Shown here piece after piece: positions 7,818 to 15,668 of a stretch of DNA of 17,686 nucleotides; the stretch's first letter is position 1; each line of letters opens with the position of its first letter. Below the pieces are notes generated by a model, which was not told the DNA's origin, made no database searches, and was given only the letters and a program-made list of their open reading frames with translations. The translations under genes were made by a program, and so were the position numbers. Source of the DNA: RGIG2707 sp045600065 (GTDB lineage: Bacteria; Bacillota; Clostridia; Peptostreptococcales; Anaerovoracaceae); the NCBI GenBank assembly GCA_045600065.1, contig JAZRXE010000028.1, forward strand, positions 1-17,686. Reading direction: 5' to 3'.

Positions 7818-9797
7818 TCAGCTCAGCTTTGCCCTGACCTCCATCATGCGGTCCCTGAGCATGGCCGCACGTTCGAACTGAAGATCCTTTGCAGCGGCAC
7901 GCATTTCCTTTTCCAGCCTTGCCGCATAATCCATAAGTTCTTTTCTTGTCATCTCCAGAAGATCCTTCCCTGCCAGCTCATCCGCTCCAGCCTCGGCTTT
8001 TCTGGTGATCTCTATTACATCTCTGACTGCCTTGCGCACCGTTTCGGGAGTGATATTGTGCTCGGTATTGTAAGCCTGCTGTATGCTTCGCCTTCGGTCG
8101 GTCTCGTCTATGGCAACCCTCATGGCGCTGCTTACGGTATCCGCATACATTATCACTCTGCCGTCCGCGTTTCTGGAGGCCCTGCCTATGGTCTGGATAA
8201 GAGAGGTCTCCGTTCTCAAAAAGCCCTCTTTATCCGCGTCCAGTATGGCTACAAGGGATACCTCCGGAAGATCCAGTCCCTCTCTGAGCAGATTGATACC
8301 CACCAGAGTATCGAAGACCCCAAGACGAAGGTCTCTGAGTATCTGGTTCCGCTCCAGGGTATCTATATCCGAATGCATGTAGCGTACCTTAAGACCGGCA
8401 TTTTTCAGATAATCCGTAAGGCTTTCGGCCATTTTCTTGGTAAGGGTGGTGACCAGCACCCTGCGCCCGAGGTCAGTCTCCTTGCGTATTTCTCCGATCA
8501 GGTGGTCTATCTGCCCTTCTGTGGGCACTATCTCTATGGGAGGATCAAGAAGCCCCGTGGGCCTTATGATCTGCTCCGCGTCTATGCCGCCGCTGACCTC
8601 CTGCTCGTACTCTGCGGGAGTTGCGCTTACATAGATTATCTGATTGACCTTGCTCTGAAACTCATCAAAGCGCAGAGGCCTGTTGTCGAGAGCGGAGGGA
8701 AGCCTGAAACCGTAGTCTACCAGGGATTCCTTGCGGCTGCGATCCCCCCGGCTCATAGCCCTCAGCTGGGGCAGCATAACATGGGATTCATCCACGAAGA
8801 TCAGAAAATCCTCGGGAAAATAATCAAGAAGCGTAAAGGGTGTTGCCCCCGGAGGGTTTCCGACAAGGTGCCTGGAATAGTTTTCTATGCCCTTGCAGCT
8901 GCCAATCTCCCTCATCATTTCAAGATCGTACCGGGTCCGCTGCTCCAGCCTCTGGGCCTCCAGCAGCTTTCCCCTGTCCTTGAGCCAGACAAGCCTGTCA
9001 TCCAGCTCCTCTTCTATGGTGGTAAGTGCCCTCTGCATGTTTTCCGCGGATGTGGCGTAATGAGAGGCAGGGAAGATAGCAGCGTGGTTTCTGATTCCCG
9101 TTATCTCTCCTGTTACCGGATTCATATCCTTGACAGACTCTATCTCATCTCCGAACAGTTCTATTCGTATGGCAGATTCGGAGCCTGCGGGAATGATATC
9201 GATGATGTCTCCCCTGGTCCTGAAGGTGCCCCGCTCAAAGCCCAGGTCGTTGCGCTCGTACTGTATATCCACAAGCTTTCTTATGATCTCTTCTCTGGAT
9301 CTGACCATGCCCGGACGCAGGGAAAGCATCTGGTTTTTGTAATCGTAGGGGCTTCCAAGTCCGTAGATGCATGACACCGATGCCACAATAATGACATCGT
9401 TTCTCTCAGCCAGGGCCGCGGTGGCGGAATATCTCAGCCTGTCTATCTCCTCGTTGATGTCCGAATCCTTCTCGATATAGGTATCAGTGGAGGGCACATA
9501 GGCCTCAGGCTGATAGTAATCGTAGTAGGAAATATAATACTCCACAGCGTTGCCCGGGAAGAATTCCTTGAATTCGCCGCAGAGCTGGGCTGCCAGCGTC
9601 TTATTGTGGGATATGACCAGCGTGGGCTTTTGGACCTGCTCTATGACGTTGGCCATGGTAAAGGTCTTGCCTGAGCCTGTAACGCCAAGAAGAGTCTGAT
9701 GCTTCTTGCCGCTGTTTATTCCCTCCACGAGCCTCCTTACGGCCTCAGGCTGGTCTCCAGTCATCTTGTAATCGGAAACAAGTTTAAAGCTTCCCAT
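7818..9797 (-). CDS. uvrB: Excinuclease ABC subunit UvrB
   Basis: UvrB is the damage-verifying helicase-like ATPase that receives lesions from UvrA and recruits UvrC for dual incision. The 659-residue protein is full length. Visible are Walker A GVTGSGKT (38-45), the damage-probing beta-hairpin region rich in tyrosines (YISYYDYYQPEAYVPS), the VSCIYGLG segment, motif II VDESH, helicase motif VI QTIGRASRN, and the C-terminal UVR domain that binds UvrC (LEKEMRAAAKDLQFERAAML). The ribosome binding site GAGG lies inside the last codons of rqcP, and the two genes are separated by one base, which implies translational coupling. No LexA/SOS box was seen in the upstream promoter region, so damage induction is not evident from this sequence. 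Confidence 0.98.
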   Translation of the reverse strand: MGSFKLVSDYKMTGDQPEAVRRLVEGINSGKKHQTLLGVTGSGKTFTMANVIEQVQKPTLVISHNKTLAAQLCGEFKEFFPGNAVEYYISYYDYYQPEAYVPSTDTYIEKDSDINEEIDRLRYSATAALAERNDVIIVASVSCIYGLGSPYDYKNQMLSLRPGMVRSREEIIRKLVDIQYERNDLGFERGTFRTRGDIIDIIPAGSESAIRIELFGDEIESVKDMNPVTGEITGIRNHAAIFPASHYATSAENMQRALTTIEEELDDRLVWLKDRGKLLEAQRLEQRTRYDLEMMREIGSCKGIENYSRHLVGNPPGATPFTLLDYFPEDFLIFVDESHVMLPQLRAMSRGDRSRKESLVDYGFRLPSALDNRPLRFDEFQSKVNQIIYVSATPAEYEQEVSGGIDAEQIIRPTGLLDPPIEIVPTEGQIDHLIGEIRKETDLGRRVLVTTLTKKMAESLTDYLKNAGLKVRYMHSDIDTLERNQILRDLRLGVFDTLVGINLLREGLDLPEVSLVAILDADKEGFLRTETSLIQTIGRASRNADGRVIMYADTVSSAMRVAIDETDRRRSIQQAYNTEHNITPETVRKAVRDVIEITRKAEAGADELAGKDLLEMTRKELMDYAARLEKEMRAAAKDLQFERAAMLRDRMMEVRAKLS

Positions 9798-9798
9798 A

Positions 9799-10044
9799 TC
9801 AATCCTCTATAAGCTCGTAAAGGCTTGCCGCGTCGTCCTTGAGAACATGCTCGGGGGTGGAAAGCACCCTGAGTTTGACCTCGCTGGTGCCGAATTTGAT
9901 AAGTACTGTATCTCCCGGCTTTACCTGAACCGAGGGCTTGGCCTCCTTGCCGTTGACATATATCCTCTCCTGCTCACAGGCGTCGTGAGCAACGGTCCTT
10001 CTTTTGATGAGCCTTGAAACCTTAAGATATTTATCTATACGCAT
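9799..10044 (-). CDS. rqcP: RqcP (YabO-type S4 RNA-binding protein)
   Basis: This 81-residue protein is an S4 domain from end to end: RIDKYLKVSRLIKRRTVA at the N-terminus is the alpha-L RNA-binding motif, with IYVNGKEAKPSVQVKPGD after it. It matches Bacillus YabO, now called RqcP, which acts with RqcH on obstructed 50S subunits to add alanine tails to stalled nascent chains. E. coli Hsp15 is a related but longer protein. The ribosome binding site AAGGTG sits five bases before the ATG. It is the first gene of a compact cluster with uvrB, uvrA and the hydrolase, downstream of the HU terminator and behind its own extended -10 promoter. In many Clostridia sporulation genes yabP and yabQ follow it; here uvrB does. 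Confidence 0.9.
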   Translation of the reverse strand: MRIDKYLKVSRLIKRRTVAHDACEQERIYVNGKEAKPSVQVKPGDTVLIKFGTSEVKLRVLSTPEHVLKDDAASLYELIED

Positions 10045-10116
10045 GTTTTCACCTTGTTTCGGGTACTGCCGGCTTTGACAGCTTCAAAACCGTGTGTGGG
10101 ATATGATTCATCTTTC

Positions 10117-10125
10117 ATTATACCA
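10117..10125 (-). promoter_or_regulatory. Extended -10 promoter for rqcP-uvrB-uvrA
   Basis: On the minus strand TGGTATAAT forms a perfect extended -10 (TATAAT at 10117-10122). No good -35 lies 17 bases upstream, which the extended -10 would make up for. It abuts the T-tract of the HU terminator and lies about 70 bases before the rqcP start. Transcription would begin near 10110. Confidence 0.6.
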
Positions 10126-10155
10126 AAAAAAACAGAGGCCATAAAGCCTCTGTTT
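10124..10155 (-). terminator. Intrinsic terminator of the HU gene
   Basis: Read on the minus strand, a ten-base-pair perfect stem (10130-10139 with 10146-10155; AACAGAGGC/GCCTCTGTT core) with a six-base loop is followed by a run of eight T. It lies about 20 bp after the HU stop and should end HU transcripts before rqcP. Confidence 0.93.
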
Positions 10156-10175
10156 AATATCTCAGCTTAAGGATA

Positions 10176-10451
10176 TTAGTTGACGGAATCCTTGAAAGCC
10201 TTGCCTGCCTTGAAAACAGGAGCCTTGGATGCGGGGATCTCAACAACCTCGCCGGGCTTCTGGGGATTTCTGCCGGTTCTGGCCTTTCTCTCTCTTACTT
10301 CGAAGGTGCCGAAGCCAACCAGCTGGACCTTCCCGCCCTTTGTCAGCTCTTCTTCTACTGCTGCGATGAGTGCGTTAACGGTGGACTCGGTATCCTTCTT
10401 GGTTAAACCGGTGGTCTCGGAGATCTTTGCTACTAATTCGGACTTGTTCAT
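10176..10451 (-). CDS. hup: HU-family nucleoid DNA-binding protein
   Basis: This 91-residue protein is a standard HU homodimer subunit that bends and compacts DNA without sequence specificity. The DNABII signature GFGTFEVRERKARTGRNPQ (about 46-64) forms the flexible beta-arm, and the conserved intercalating proline is in RNPQ. The basic C-terminus PVFKAGKAFKDSV is typical. The start follows a strong AAGGAGG at 10458-10464, six bases upstream. The gene is monocistronic by its terminator and lies between the flippase gene and rqcP, a place it also occupies in many Clostridia. Confidence 0.97.
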   Translation of the reverse strand: MNKSELVAKISETTGLTKKDTESTVNALIAAVEEELTKGGKVQLVGFGTFEVRERKARTGRNPQKPGEVVEIPASKAPVFKAGKAFKDSVN

Positions 10452-10553
10452 TTAATTCCTCCTTATAATACGGGATAAATATTGATTGATCTTTTTTCTG
10501 CCTGTATAGGTTTATATACAACTGCTGAAAAGCAGGATGCATTCGCGTATGCT

Positions 10554-10582
10554 ATTTTTGCATAAATGCGTGGTGGTGTCAA
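10554..10582 (-). promoter_or_regulatory. Candidate promoter for HU
   Basis: On the minus strand a perfect TTGACA (10577-10582) lies 17 bases before AAAAAT (10554-10559), a 4/6 match to the -10 consensus. It is about 100 bases upstream of the HU start. A weaker alternative, TTTTCA-17-TATACA, lies closer to the gene. The flippase gene ends upstream without a clear terminator, so readthrough is also possible. Confidence 0.4.
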
Positions 10583-10636
10583 TAGTAAAAATACGAATTT
10601 GCTTAAGATTTCAAGGATTTACAAAAACTGCGATAA

Positions 10637-12256
10637 TCACCTGATCAAATGCAGCCTGGTGAATACCTTTATCAGCGAGCTTCCCCTGGGCATAGAGCGT
10701 ATTTCGTCGGGAGTGATGCATTTGGTCAGGAAAACCATGAGCACATAAAACACCACTCCGGCGCCTACAGCGAATATGCACGAAACGGAGCTTCCCAGCA
10801 CGGGAAGCAGCAGCTTATATACTCCCAGAGCTCCTGCGCCCATTACGGCGGAGGCTGCGACCGGCTTGATAACAGTCATAACGAGGTCTATCTGAGTGCC
10901 TGTATACTTCCTGACACAGCGTATATTCAGCAGTGCAGCGACCAGATATGCAGACGCGGTGCCCGCCGCTGCGCCCAGGACATTCAAAGCTGGAATGCCT
11001 GTAAGTACATAGGTAACGCAGACCTTGGCCGCCGCGCCGAAGCAAAGATTCATGACGGGGATCTGCTGGCGGCCTATGCCCTGAAGAGTACCGGTGGAGG
11101 CATGTACAAGGGACAGGAAAATAACACCGAGTGCCAGAACGGCAAGGCAGCCTGCCGCGCTGACGGCACTTGCCTGCTGGCGGGGATAAAGCAGCATCAT
11201 TATGGGCTTTGCAAGGAACATCAGTCCGAAGGCACAGGGAGTACTGATAAGCATGGCATATCTGAGGCCAAGGGCTATGTTCTCCCTCATGAAATCGGTC
11301 TCCCCCCTCTTGTAGGCGGCTGCTACCACGGGCACAAGGCTCATGGAAACCCCCTGGGTAAAGACCTGGGGAAGGTTGATTATCGGTGCCGCCATGCCTG
11401 TAAGCTGGCCGTAGAGGCTTCTGGCTATATCCCTGTCGTAGCCTATGCTTACCAGCCTGTTCTTTACTATGGCAGTGTCTATCGAATTGATGATGGGCAT
11501 TATGGAAGCGCCTATGGTAATTGGCACGGCTATGGTCAGAATGGTCATGAGTATCTGCCTGGTGCTTTCCACGGGAGCAGTATCCGCTCCGTCAAGCTCG
11601 CCGTCTATTTCCTTCTTCTTTCTGAGATATATTATGCCTATGGCAATAAAGCCAAATATCCCGCCCGCGGTCGCGCCGAAGCTGGCACCTGCCGCAGCAT
11701 AGGGAAGGCCGTAATCGATGAGATAAAAAGATAAGGTCAGGCCGCATATGACCCTGAAGAGCTGTTCAACAAACTGGGAAACCGCTGTTGGGCCCATGGT
11801 CTGCCTTCCCTGGAAAAAACCTCTGAAGGAGCCCATAAGGGGAACAAAAATCAGTGCCGGAGCTATTGCCCTCATGCAGTAGACCGCATCGGGCTCGAGT
11901 ATGGCCTCTGTTATGGTGCCAGCTCCGAAAAACAGCAGCGCAGCGCCCATAGCTCCTGTTGCAAACAGCAGCACGGATGAAAGCCTGAACACCCTGTGAG
12001 CCTCGTTGGGCTGACCGAGGGCATAGCGCTCGGACACCATGCGGGACACTGCGGTGGGTATGCCTGCTGTGGCTATGGTAAGGAAGAGCACGTAAATAGG
12101 GTATGCGGTCTGATAATAACCCATACCGTCATCGCCGATAAGATTTCCCAGAGGTATCCTGAATACAGCGCCCAGCACCTTGACCATAAGGCCTGCAAGG
12201 CCCAGAACCACGGCGCCTCCTACAAATGTTTTGTTTTTTGACTGTTTTTCTTCCAT
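10637..12256 (-). CDS. MOP-superfamily polysaccharide/lipid-linked flippase (SpoVB/YtgP-like)
   Basis: This is a 539-residue integral membrane protein with about 14 hydrophobic segments, as in the MurJ/SpoVB/YtgP branch of the MOP exporter superfamily, which flips lipid-linked cell-wall or polysaccharide precursors. The N-terminal FRIPLGNLIGDDGMGYYQTAYPIY (given in two parts: FRIPLGNLIGDD and GMGYYQTAYPIY) and the FRGFFQGRQTMGPTAVSQF segment are typical of the SpoVB-like group. I choose ATG 12256; a TTG at 12271 would lie almost on the predicted transcription start. The ribosome binding site is poor (GGGTGG). In Bacillus the homologue yabM precedes mazG and yabO; here HU and rqcP follow and mazG is missing. 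Whether it acts as MurJ (lipid II) or in another export route cannot be told. Confidence 0.87.
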   Translation of the reverse strand: MEEKQSKNKTFVGGAVVLGLAGLMVKVLGAVFRIPLGNLIGDDGMGYYQTAYPIYVLFLTIATAGIPTAVSRMVSERYALGQPNEAHRVFRLSSVLLFATGAMGAALLFFGAGTITEAILEPDAVYCMRAIAPALIFVPLMGSFRGFFQGRQTMGPTAVSQFVEQLFRVICGLTLSFYLIDYGLPYAAAGASFGATAGGIFGFIAIGIIYLRKKKEIDGELDGADTAPVESTRQILMTILTIAVPITIGASIMPIINSIDTAIVKNRLVSIGYDRDIARSLYGQLTGMAAPIINLPQVFTQGVSMSLVPVVAAAYKRGETDFMRENIALGLRYAMLISTPCAFGLMFLAKPIMMLLYPRQQASAVSAAGCLAVLALGVIFLSLVHASTGTLQGIGRQQIPVMNLCFGAAAKVCVTYVLTGIPALNVLGAAAGTASAYLVAALLNIRCVRKYTGTQIDLVMTVIKPVAASAVMGAGALGVYKLLLPVLGSSVSCIFAVGAGVVFYVLMVFLTKCITPDEIRSMPRGSSLIKVFTRLHLIR

Positions 12257-12283
12257 TATCCACCCATTCAAAGCTTAAAGAAT

Positions 12284-12312
12284 ATTATATAACCAAGCGG
12301 GCTCTCATTCAA
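12284..12312 (-). promoter_or_regulatory. Sigma-A promoter of the flippase gene
   Basis: On the minus strand TTGAAT (12307-12312), a 17-base spacer and TATAAT (12284-12289) form a near-consensus promoter. Initiation is expected near 12277, about 20 bases before the ATG at 12256, which supports that start over the TTG at 12271. Confidence 0.75.
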
Positions 12313-12345
12313 GGGTGCGGGACTGATTATACGGACTTTTGGTAA

Positions 12346-12378
12346 CACAAGGGGACGGTTCTTCTGTGTCCTTGAAGA
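12346..12378 (+). repeat. REP-like repeat, copy A
   Basis: This 33-base unit, beginning CACAAGGGGACGGTTCTTC, is identical to copy B 45 bases further on. It contains the near-palindromic ends ACACA/TGTGT. It lies between dnaJ and the flippase promoter. Confidence 0.85.
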
Positions 12379-12390
12379 GCACAAAGAGAG

Positions 12391-12434
12391 CACAAGGGGA
12401 CGGTTCTTCTGTGTCCTTGAAGAATCGTCCCCTT
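12391..12434 (+). repeat. REP-like repeat, copy B, with 16-bp hairpin
   Basis: Bases 12391-12423 are an exact direct copy of 12346-12378. In addition 12394-12409 pairs with 12419-12434 (AAGGGGACGGTTCTTC/GAAGAATCGTCCCCTT, one G-U wobble) around a nine-base loop. No T-run follows on either strand, so it is not a standard terminator, though it could stabilise the 3' end of the dnaJ mRNA. Confidence 0.85.
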
Positions 12435-12459
12435 CGTTTTGCTTTATTCGTCTTTTTTG

Positions 12460-12494
12460 ACACAGAAGAACCGTCCCCCTGTGTCCCCCTGTGT
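12460..12494 (-). repeat. REP-like repeat, inverted copy C, plus 10-bp tandem
   Basis: Bases 12460-12484 are the reverse complement of the first 25 bases of the A/B unit with one mismatch. They are framed by GACACAG/CTGTGTC at 12459-12465 and 12479-12485. The terminal CCCCCTGTGT is immediately duplicated (12475-12484 and 12485-12494). The copy ends ten bases from the dnaJ stop. Confidence 0.85.
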
Positions 12495-12504
12495 TCCCGA
12501 TCCT

Positions 12505-13659
12505 TTAATCTTTGAACAGTGCCTTCAGGCTGTCGGTGAACTTTTTTCTGCGCTCATAGCCCTCGGGTGACTTGGATTCTCCGAACTGCTTTATAAGCTC
12601 CTTCTGCTTTTGCGTCAGCTTGGTGGGAACCTCCAGGTTGACCTCAACGAACATGTCGCCGGGATTACCGCTGCGCACATTGGGAACACCCTTGCCCCTG
12701 AGCCTGAGCACGGTTCCCGGCTGGGTGCCTGCGGGAATCTTGCAGGAAAGCTTATCCTTGATGCCGGGTATGGTCACATCGGCTCCCAGGGCAGCCTGGG
12801 TAAAGGTTACGGGAACCTGTATCCACAGATCGTCGCCCTTGCGGGTAAACATGCTGTGCGGAGATACGCTGAGCACTATGTAAAGGTCTCCCGCAGGGCC
12901 GCCGTTATATCCGGGCTGTCCCTGTCCCCTGAGCGTGATCACAGAATCGTTGTCCACACCTGCGGGAATACTTACGGTCAGATTTATAGTCTTGCGTACC
13001 CTTCCGCTGCCGTGGCAGTCGGGACAGGGAGTTTCCACTACCTGGCCTGTGCCCCCGCAGTTGCTGCACACCCGTTCGGACTGCATCTGTCCGAACATGG
13101 TATTCTGCACCGTCCTGACTCTTCCGCTGCCTCCGCATACAGGACAGGTTTTCTTTCCGGTGCCCGGAGCCGCTCCGCTGCCTGCGCACTTTTCACAAAG
13201 CACGTCCTTGGTGAGCCTTATCTCCTTGCTCGTTCCGAAAACCGCGTCGTTGAAGCTGATATTCATCCGCTTTTCGATGTCCTGACCCTTGCGGGGCGAA
13301 TTGGCAGACCTTGCGGAATACCCGCCGAAGCCACCGAAGCCGCCGCCGAACATGCTGCTGAAGATGTCTTCGAAGCCGCCGAAATCAGCGCCGTATCCGC
13401 CGAAGCCTCCGCCGCCGAAGCCTGCATTGGGGTCTACGCCGGCAAAGCCGAAGCGATCGTACTTATTCTTTTTATCGGGGTCGGAAAGTATTGAGTAAGC
13501 CTCGTTGACTTCCTTAAACTTCTCTTCGGCCTGCTTGTCACCGGGGTTCCTGTCCGGATGATACTTCATGGCCATCTTTCGGAAGGCCGATTTTATCTGA
13601 TCATCGCTGGCACCCTTCTGGATGCCCAGGACCTCGTAGTAATCCCTTTTGTCTGCCAT
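12505..13659 (-). CDS. dnaJ: Chaperone DnaJ (type A Hsp40)
   Basis: DnaJ delivers unfolded proteins to DnaK and stimulates its ATPase. The 384 residues show every type A feature: a J domain (1-70) with His34-Pro35-Asp36, a Gly/Phe-rich linker (about 75-125), a zinc-binding domain with four CxxCxGxG repeats (CEKCAGSG, CPVCGGSG, CSNCGGTG, CPDCHGSG), and the C-terminal substrate-binding beta-domains with a dimerisation tail. The gene starts 14 bp after dnaK, with only a weak ribosome binding site (AAAGATAG), suggesting translation coupled to dnaK. It is the last gene of the CIRCE-controlled operon; no T-rich intrinsic terminator follows, only the REP-like hairpins. Confidence 0.98.
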   Translation of the reverse strand: MADKRDYYEVLGIQKGASDDQIKSAFRKMAMKYHPDRNPGDKQAEEKFKEVNEAYSILSDPDKKNKYDRFGFAGVDPNAGFGGGGFGGYGADFGGFEDIFSSMFGGGFGGFGGYSARSANSPRKGQDIEKRMNISFNDAVFGTSKEIRLTKDVLCEKCAGSGAAPGTGKKTCPVCGGSGRVRTVQNTMFGQMQSERVCSNCGGTGQVVETPCPDCHGSGRVRKTINLTVSIPAGVDNDSVITLRGQGQPGYNGGPAGDLYIVLSVSPHSMFTRKGDDLWIQVPVTFTQAALGADVTIPGIKDKLSCKIPAGTQPGTVLRLRGKGVPNVRSGNPGDMFVEVNLEVPTKLTQKQKELIKQFGESKSPEGYERRKKFTDSLKALFKD

Positions 13660-13673
13660 TCTATCTTTACTGA

Positions 13674-15602
13674 CTACTTGTTATCGTCTACCACTTCGAA
13701 ATCTGCGTCCACAACATTGTCACCGGAGGGTCCGGACTGCTGGTTCATGTTGGGGTTGAAGCCGCCCATATTGGGATTGAAGCCGCCCATGTTGGGGTTA
13801 AAGCCGCCTGCTCCCATGTTGGGATCAAAGCCGCCCTGAGCGCCCTGCTGGGCCTGAGCCTGCTTTGCCGCTTCCTCGTACAGCTTGGTGGACATTACAT
13901 GGAATTCATTGGTCAGGGCCTCAATCTTGGACTTGATGTCCTCGGTAGTACCTGCCTCCATTGCCTTGGACAGCTCGTCCTTGGCTGCAGTGATCTTGCT
14001 GACTTCTTCCGCGGACAGCTTGCCGTCCAGCTCCTTCAGGTTCTTTTCGGTCTCGTAGATCAGGGTCTCGGCCTGGTTGCGGGTCTCGATGCCTTCCTTC
14101 TTTGCCTTGTCAGCCTCTGCGAACTGCTCGGCTTCCTTGACCTTGCGGTTGATCTCATCCTCGGACAGCTTGCTGGAGGATGTTATGGTGATCCTCTGCT
14201 CCTTGCCGGTGCCCAGATCCTTGGCGCTTACATTAACAATGCCGTTGGCATCGATATCGAAGGTGACTTCGATCTGGGGAACGCCGCGGGGTGCTGCGGG
14301 GATCCCGGAGAGCTGGAAGCGTCCCAGGGTGATGTTGTCGGCGGCCATCTGACGCTCGCCCTGCATTACATGTATGTCTACAGCGCTCTGGTTATCGGAT
14401 GCGGTGGAGAAGATCTGGCTCTTCTTGGTGGGGATGGTGGTATTTCTTTCGATGAGTCTGGTGGCAACACCGCCCAGAGTCTCTATGCTCAGAGACAGCG
14501 GGGTGACATCCAGCAGCAGTACATCGTTGACCTCGCCGGTGAGCACGCCTGCCTGAATGGATGCGCCTACGGCAACACATTCATCGGGGTTGATGCCCTT
14601 GAAGGGTTCCTTGCCGGTGACGGACTTTACTGCCTCCTGAACTGCGGGGATACGGGTGGATCCGCCTACCAGTATTACCTTGTCGATGGCAGCGGTGGTA
14701 AGTCCGGCATCGGACAGTGCCTTCTGCATGGGGCCTACGGTCCTGTCGACCAGATGCTTGGTCAGCTGATCGAACTTGGCTCTGGTAATGTCCATGTTCA
14801 TATGCAGGGGGCCGCCTGCATTGACGGTGATGAACGGCAGGTTTACATTGGTGGTCTGGCTGGAGGACAGCTCCTTTTTGGCCTTTTCCGCGGCTTCCTT
14901 GATCCTCTGCAGGGCCATTCTGTCGGCTCTCAGATCCACTCCGTTTTCAACTGCGAACTGATCAGCCATGTAGTTCATTAAAACGTTGTCGAAATCATCT
15001 CCGCCCAGCTTGGTATCGCCGTTGGTGGAAAGAACTTCGAAAAGTCCGTCGCCCATCTCCAGGATTGAGACATCGAAGGTGCCGCCGCCCAGATCGTATA
15101 CCAGTACCTTCTGGTGAGAGTCGGTCTTGTCAAGGCCGTATGCCAGTGCTGCAGCGGTAGGCTCGTTGATGATACGCTTTACATCCAGGCCCGCGATCCT
15201 GCCTGCGTCCTTGGTGGCCTGCTTCTGGCTGTCAGAAAAGTATGCAGGCACAGTGATTACAGCCTCGGTGATCTTTTCTCCAAGGTAGCTTTCCGCGTCG
15301 GCCTTGAGCTTGCCGAGGATCATGGCAGAGATATCCTGGGGAGTGTAATCCTTTCCGTCGATGGATACTCTGTAATCAGAGCCCATGTGGCGCTTGATTG
15401 AAGAAATGGTGCGCTCGGGGTTGGTGATAGCCTGGCGCTTTGCGGTCTCGCCTACGAGTCTTTCGCCGCCCTTGGTGAAGCCCACCACGGAAGGAGTGGT
15501 CCTGTTGCCTTCGGCATTGGCGATAACAACGGGTTCGCCGCCTTCAAGTACTGCTACGCAGCTGTTGGTTGTTCCTAAATCGATTCCTATAACTTTACCC
15601 AT
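13674..15602 (-). CDS. dnaK: Chaperone DnaK (Hsp70)
   Basis: DnaK is the ATP-driven Hsp70 that binds exposed hydrophobic peptides. The 642 residues start with the phosphate-1 loop GIDLGTTNSCVAV (5-17), followed by VYDLGGGTFDVSIL (phosphate 2), the adenosine motif VILVGGSTRIPAVQEAV, the interdomain linker DVLLLDVTPLSLSIETLGG and the helical lid. The tail contains four GGF[N/D]PNM heptapeptides (590-619) before the conserved acidic end DADFEVVDDNK. GGAGG lies seven bases before the ATG. A 66-bp gap separates it from grpE; TTGCTC-17-TTATAA in that gap is a very weak possible internal promoter. Regulation is through the CIRCE site upstream of hrcA. Confidence 0.99.
   Translation of the reverse strand: MGKVIGIDLGTTNSCVAVLEGGEPVVIANAEGNRTTPSVVGFTKGGERLVGETAKRQAITNPERTISSIKRHMGSDYRVSIDGKDYTPQDISAMILGKLKADAESYLGEKITEAVITVPAYFSDSQKQATKDAGRIAGLDVKRIINEPTAAALAYGLDKTDSHQKVLVYDLGGGTFDVSILEMGDGLFEVLSTNGDTKLGGDDFDNVLMNYMADQFAVENGVDLRADRMALQRIKEAAEKAKKELSSSQTTNVNLPFITVNAGGPLHMNMDITRAKFDQLTKHLVDRTVGPMQKALSDAGLTTAAIDKVILVGGSTRIPAVQEAVKSVTGKEPFKGINPDECVAVGASIQAGVLTGEVNDVLLLDVTPLSLSIETLGGVATRLIERNTTIPTKKSQIFSTASDNQSAVDIHVMQGERQMAADNITLGRFQLSGIPAAPRGVPQIEVTFDIDANGIVNVSAKDLGTGKEQRITITSSSKLSEDEINRKVKEAEQFAEADKAKKEGIETRNQAETLIYETEKNLKELDGKLSAEEVSKITAAKDELSKAMEAGTTEDIKSKIEALTNEFHVMSTKLYEEAAKQAQAQQGAQGGFDPNMGAGGFNPNMGGFNPNMGGFNPNMNQQSGPSGDNVVDADFEVVDDNK
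13746..13835 (-). repeat. 21-bp tandem repeat encoding GGFNPNM in the DnaK tail
   Basis: Four in-frame units encode GGFDPNM, then Gly-Ala, then GGFNPNM three times (DnaK residues 590-619). Units differ mainly at third codon positions, so the repeat is not brand new. Confidence 0.9.
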
Positions 15603-15668
15603 TTGGTTTCCTCCGAATACTGATGATCTTTCAGATCCTGTTTACTGTATTTATAACCGGACAAGCTG

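Noticed and set aside
8058..9374. 438-codon open frame on the plus strand opposite uvrB
   Set aside because: It lies wholly antisense to a complete, motif-rich uvrB, lacks a ribosome binding site and shows no recognisable protein features; long shadow frames are expected opposite genes with this codon use.
12335..12350. TTTTGGTAACA shared with 1117-1130 upstream of the methyltransferase
   Set aside because: Only about 11 bases match and the contexts differ; chance is sufficient explanation.
12346..12494. CRISPR array
   Set aside because: Only three copies, one inverted, with no regular unique spacers and no cas genes.
13899..14981. 360-codon plus-strand frame opposite dnaK
   Set aside because: Antisense shadow of dnaK. 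Its Gly/Leu-rich composition reflects the opposite strand's codons.
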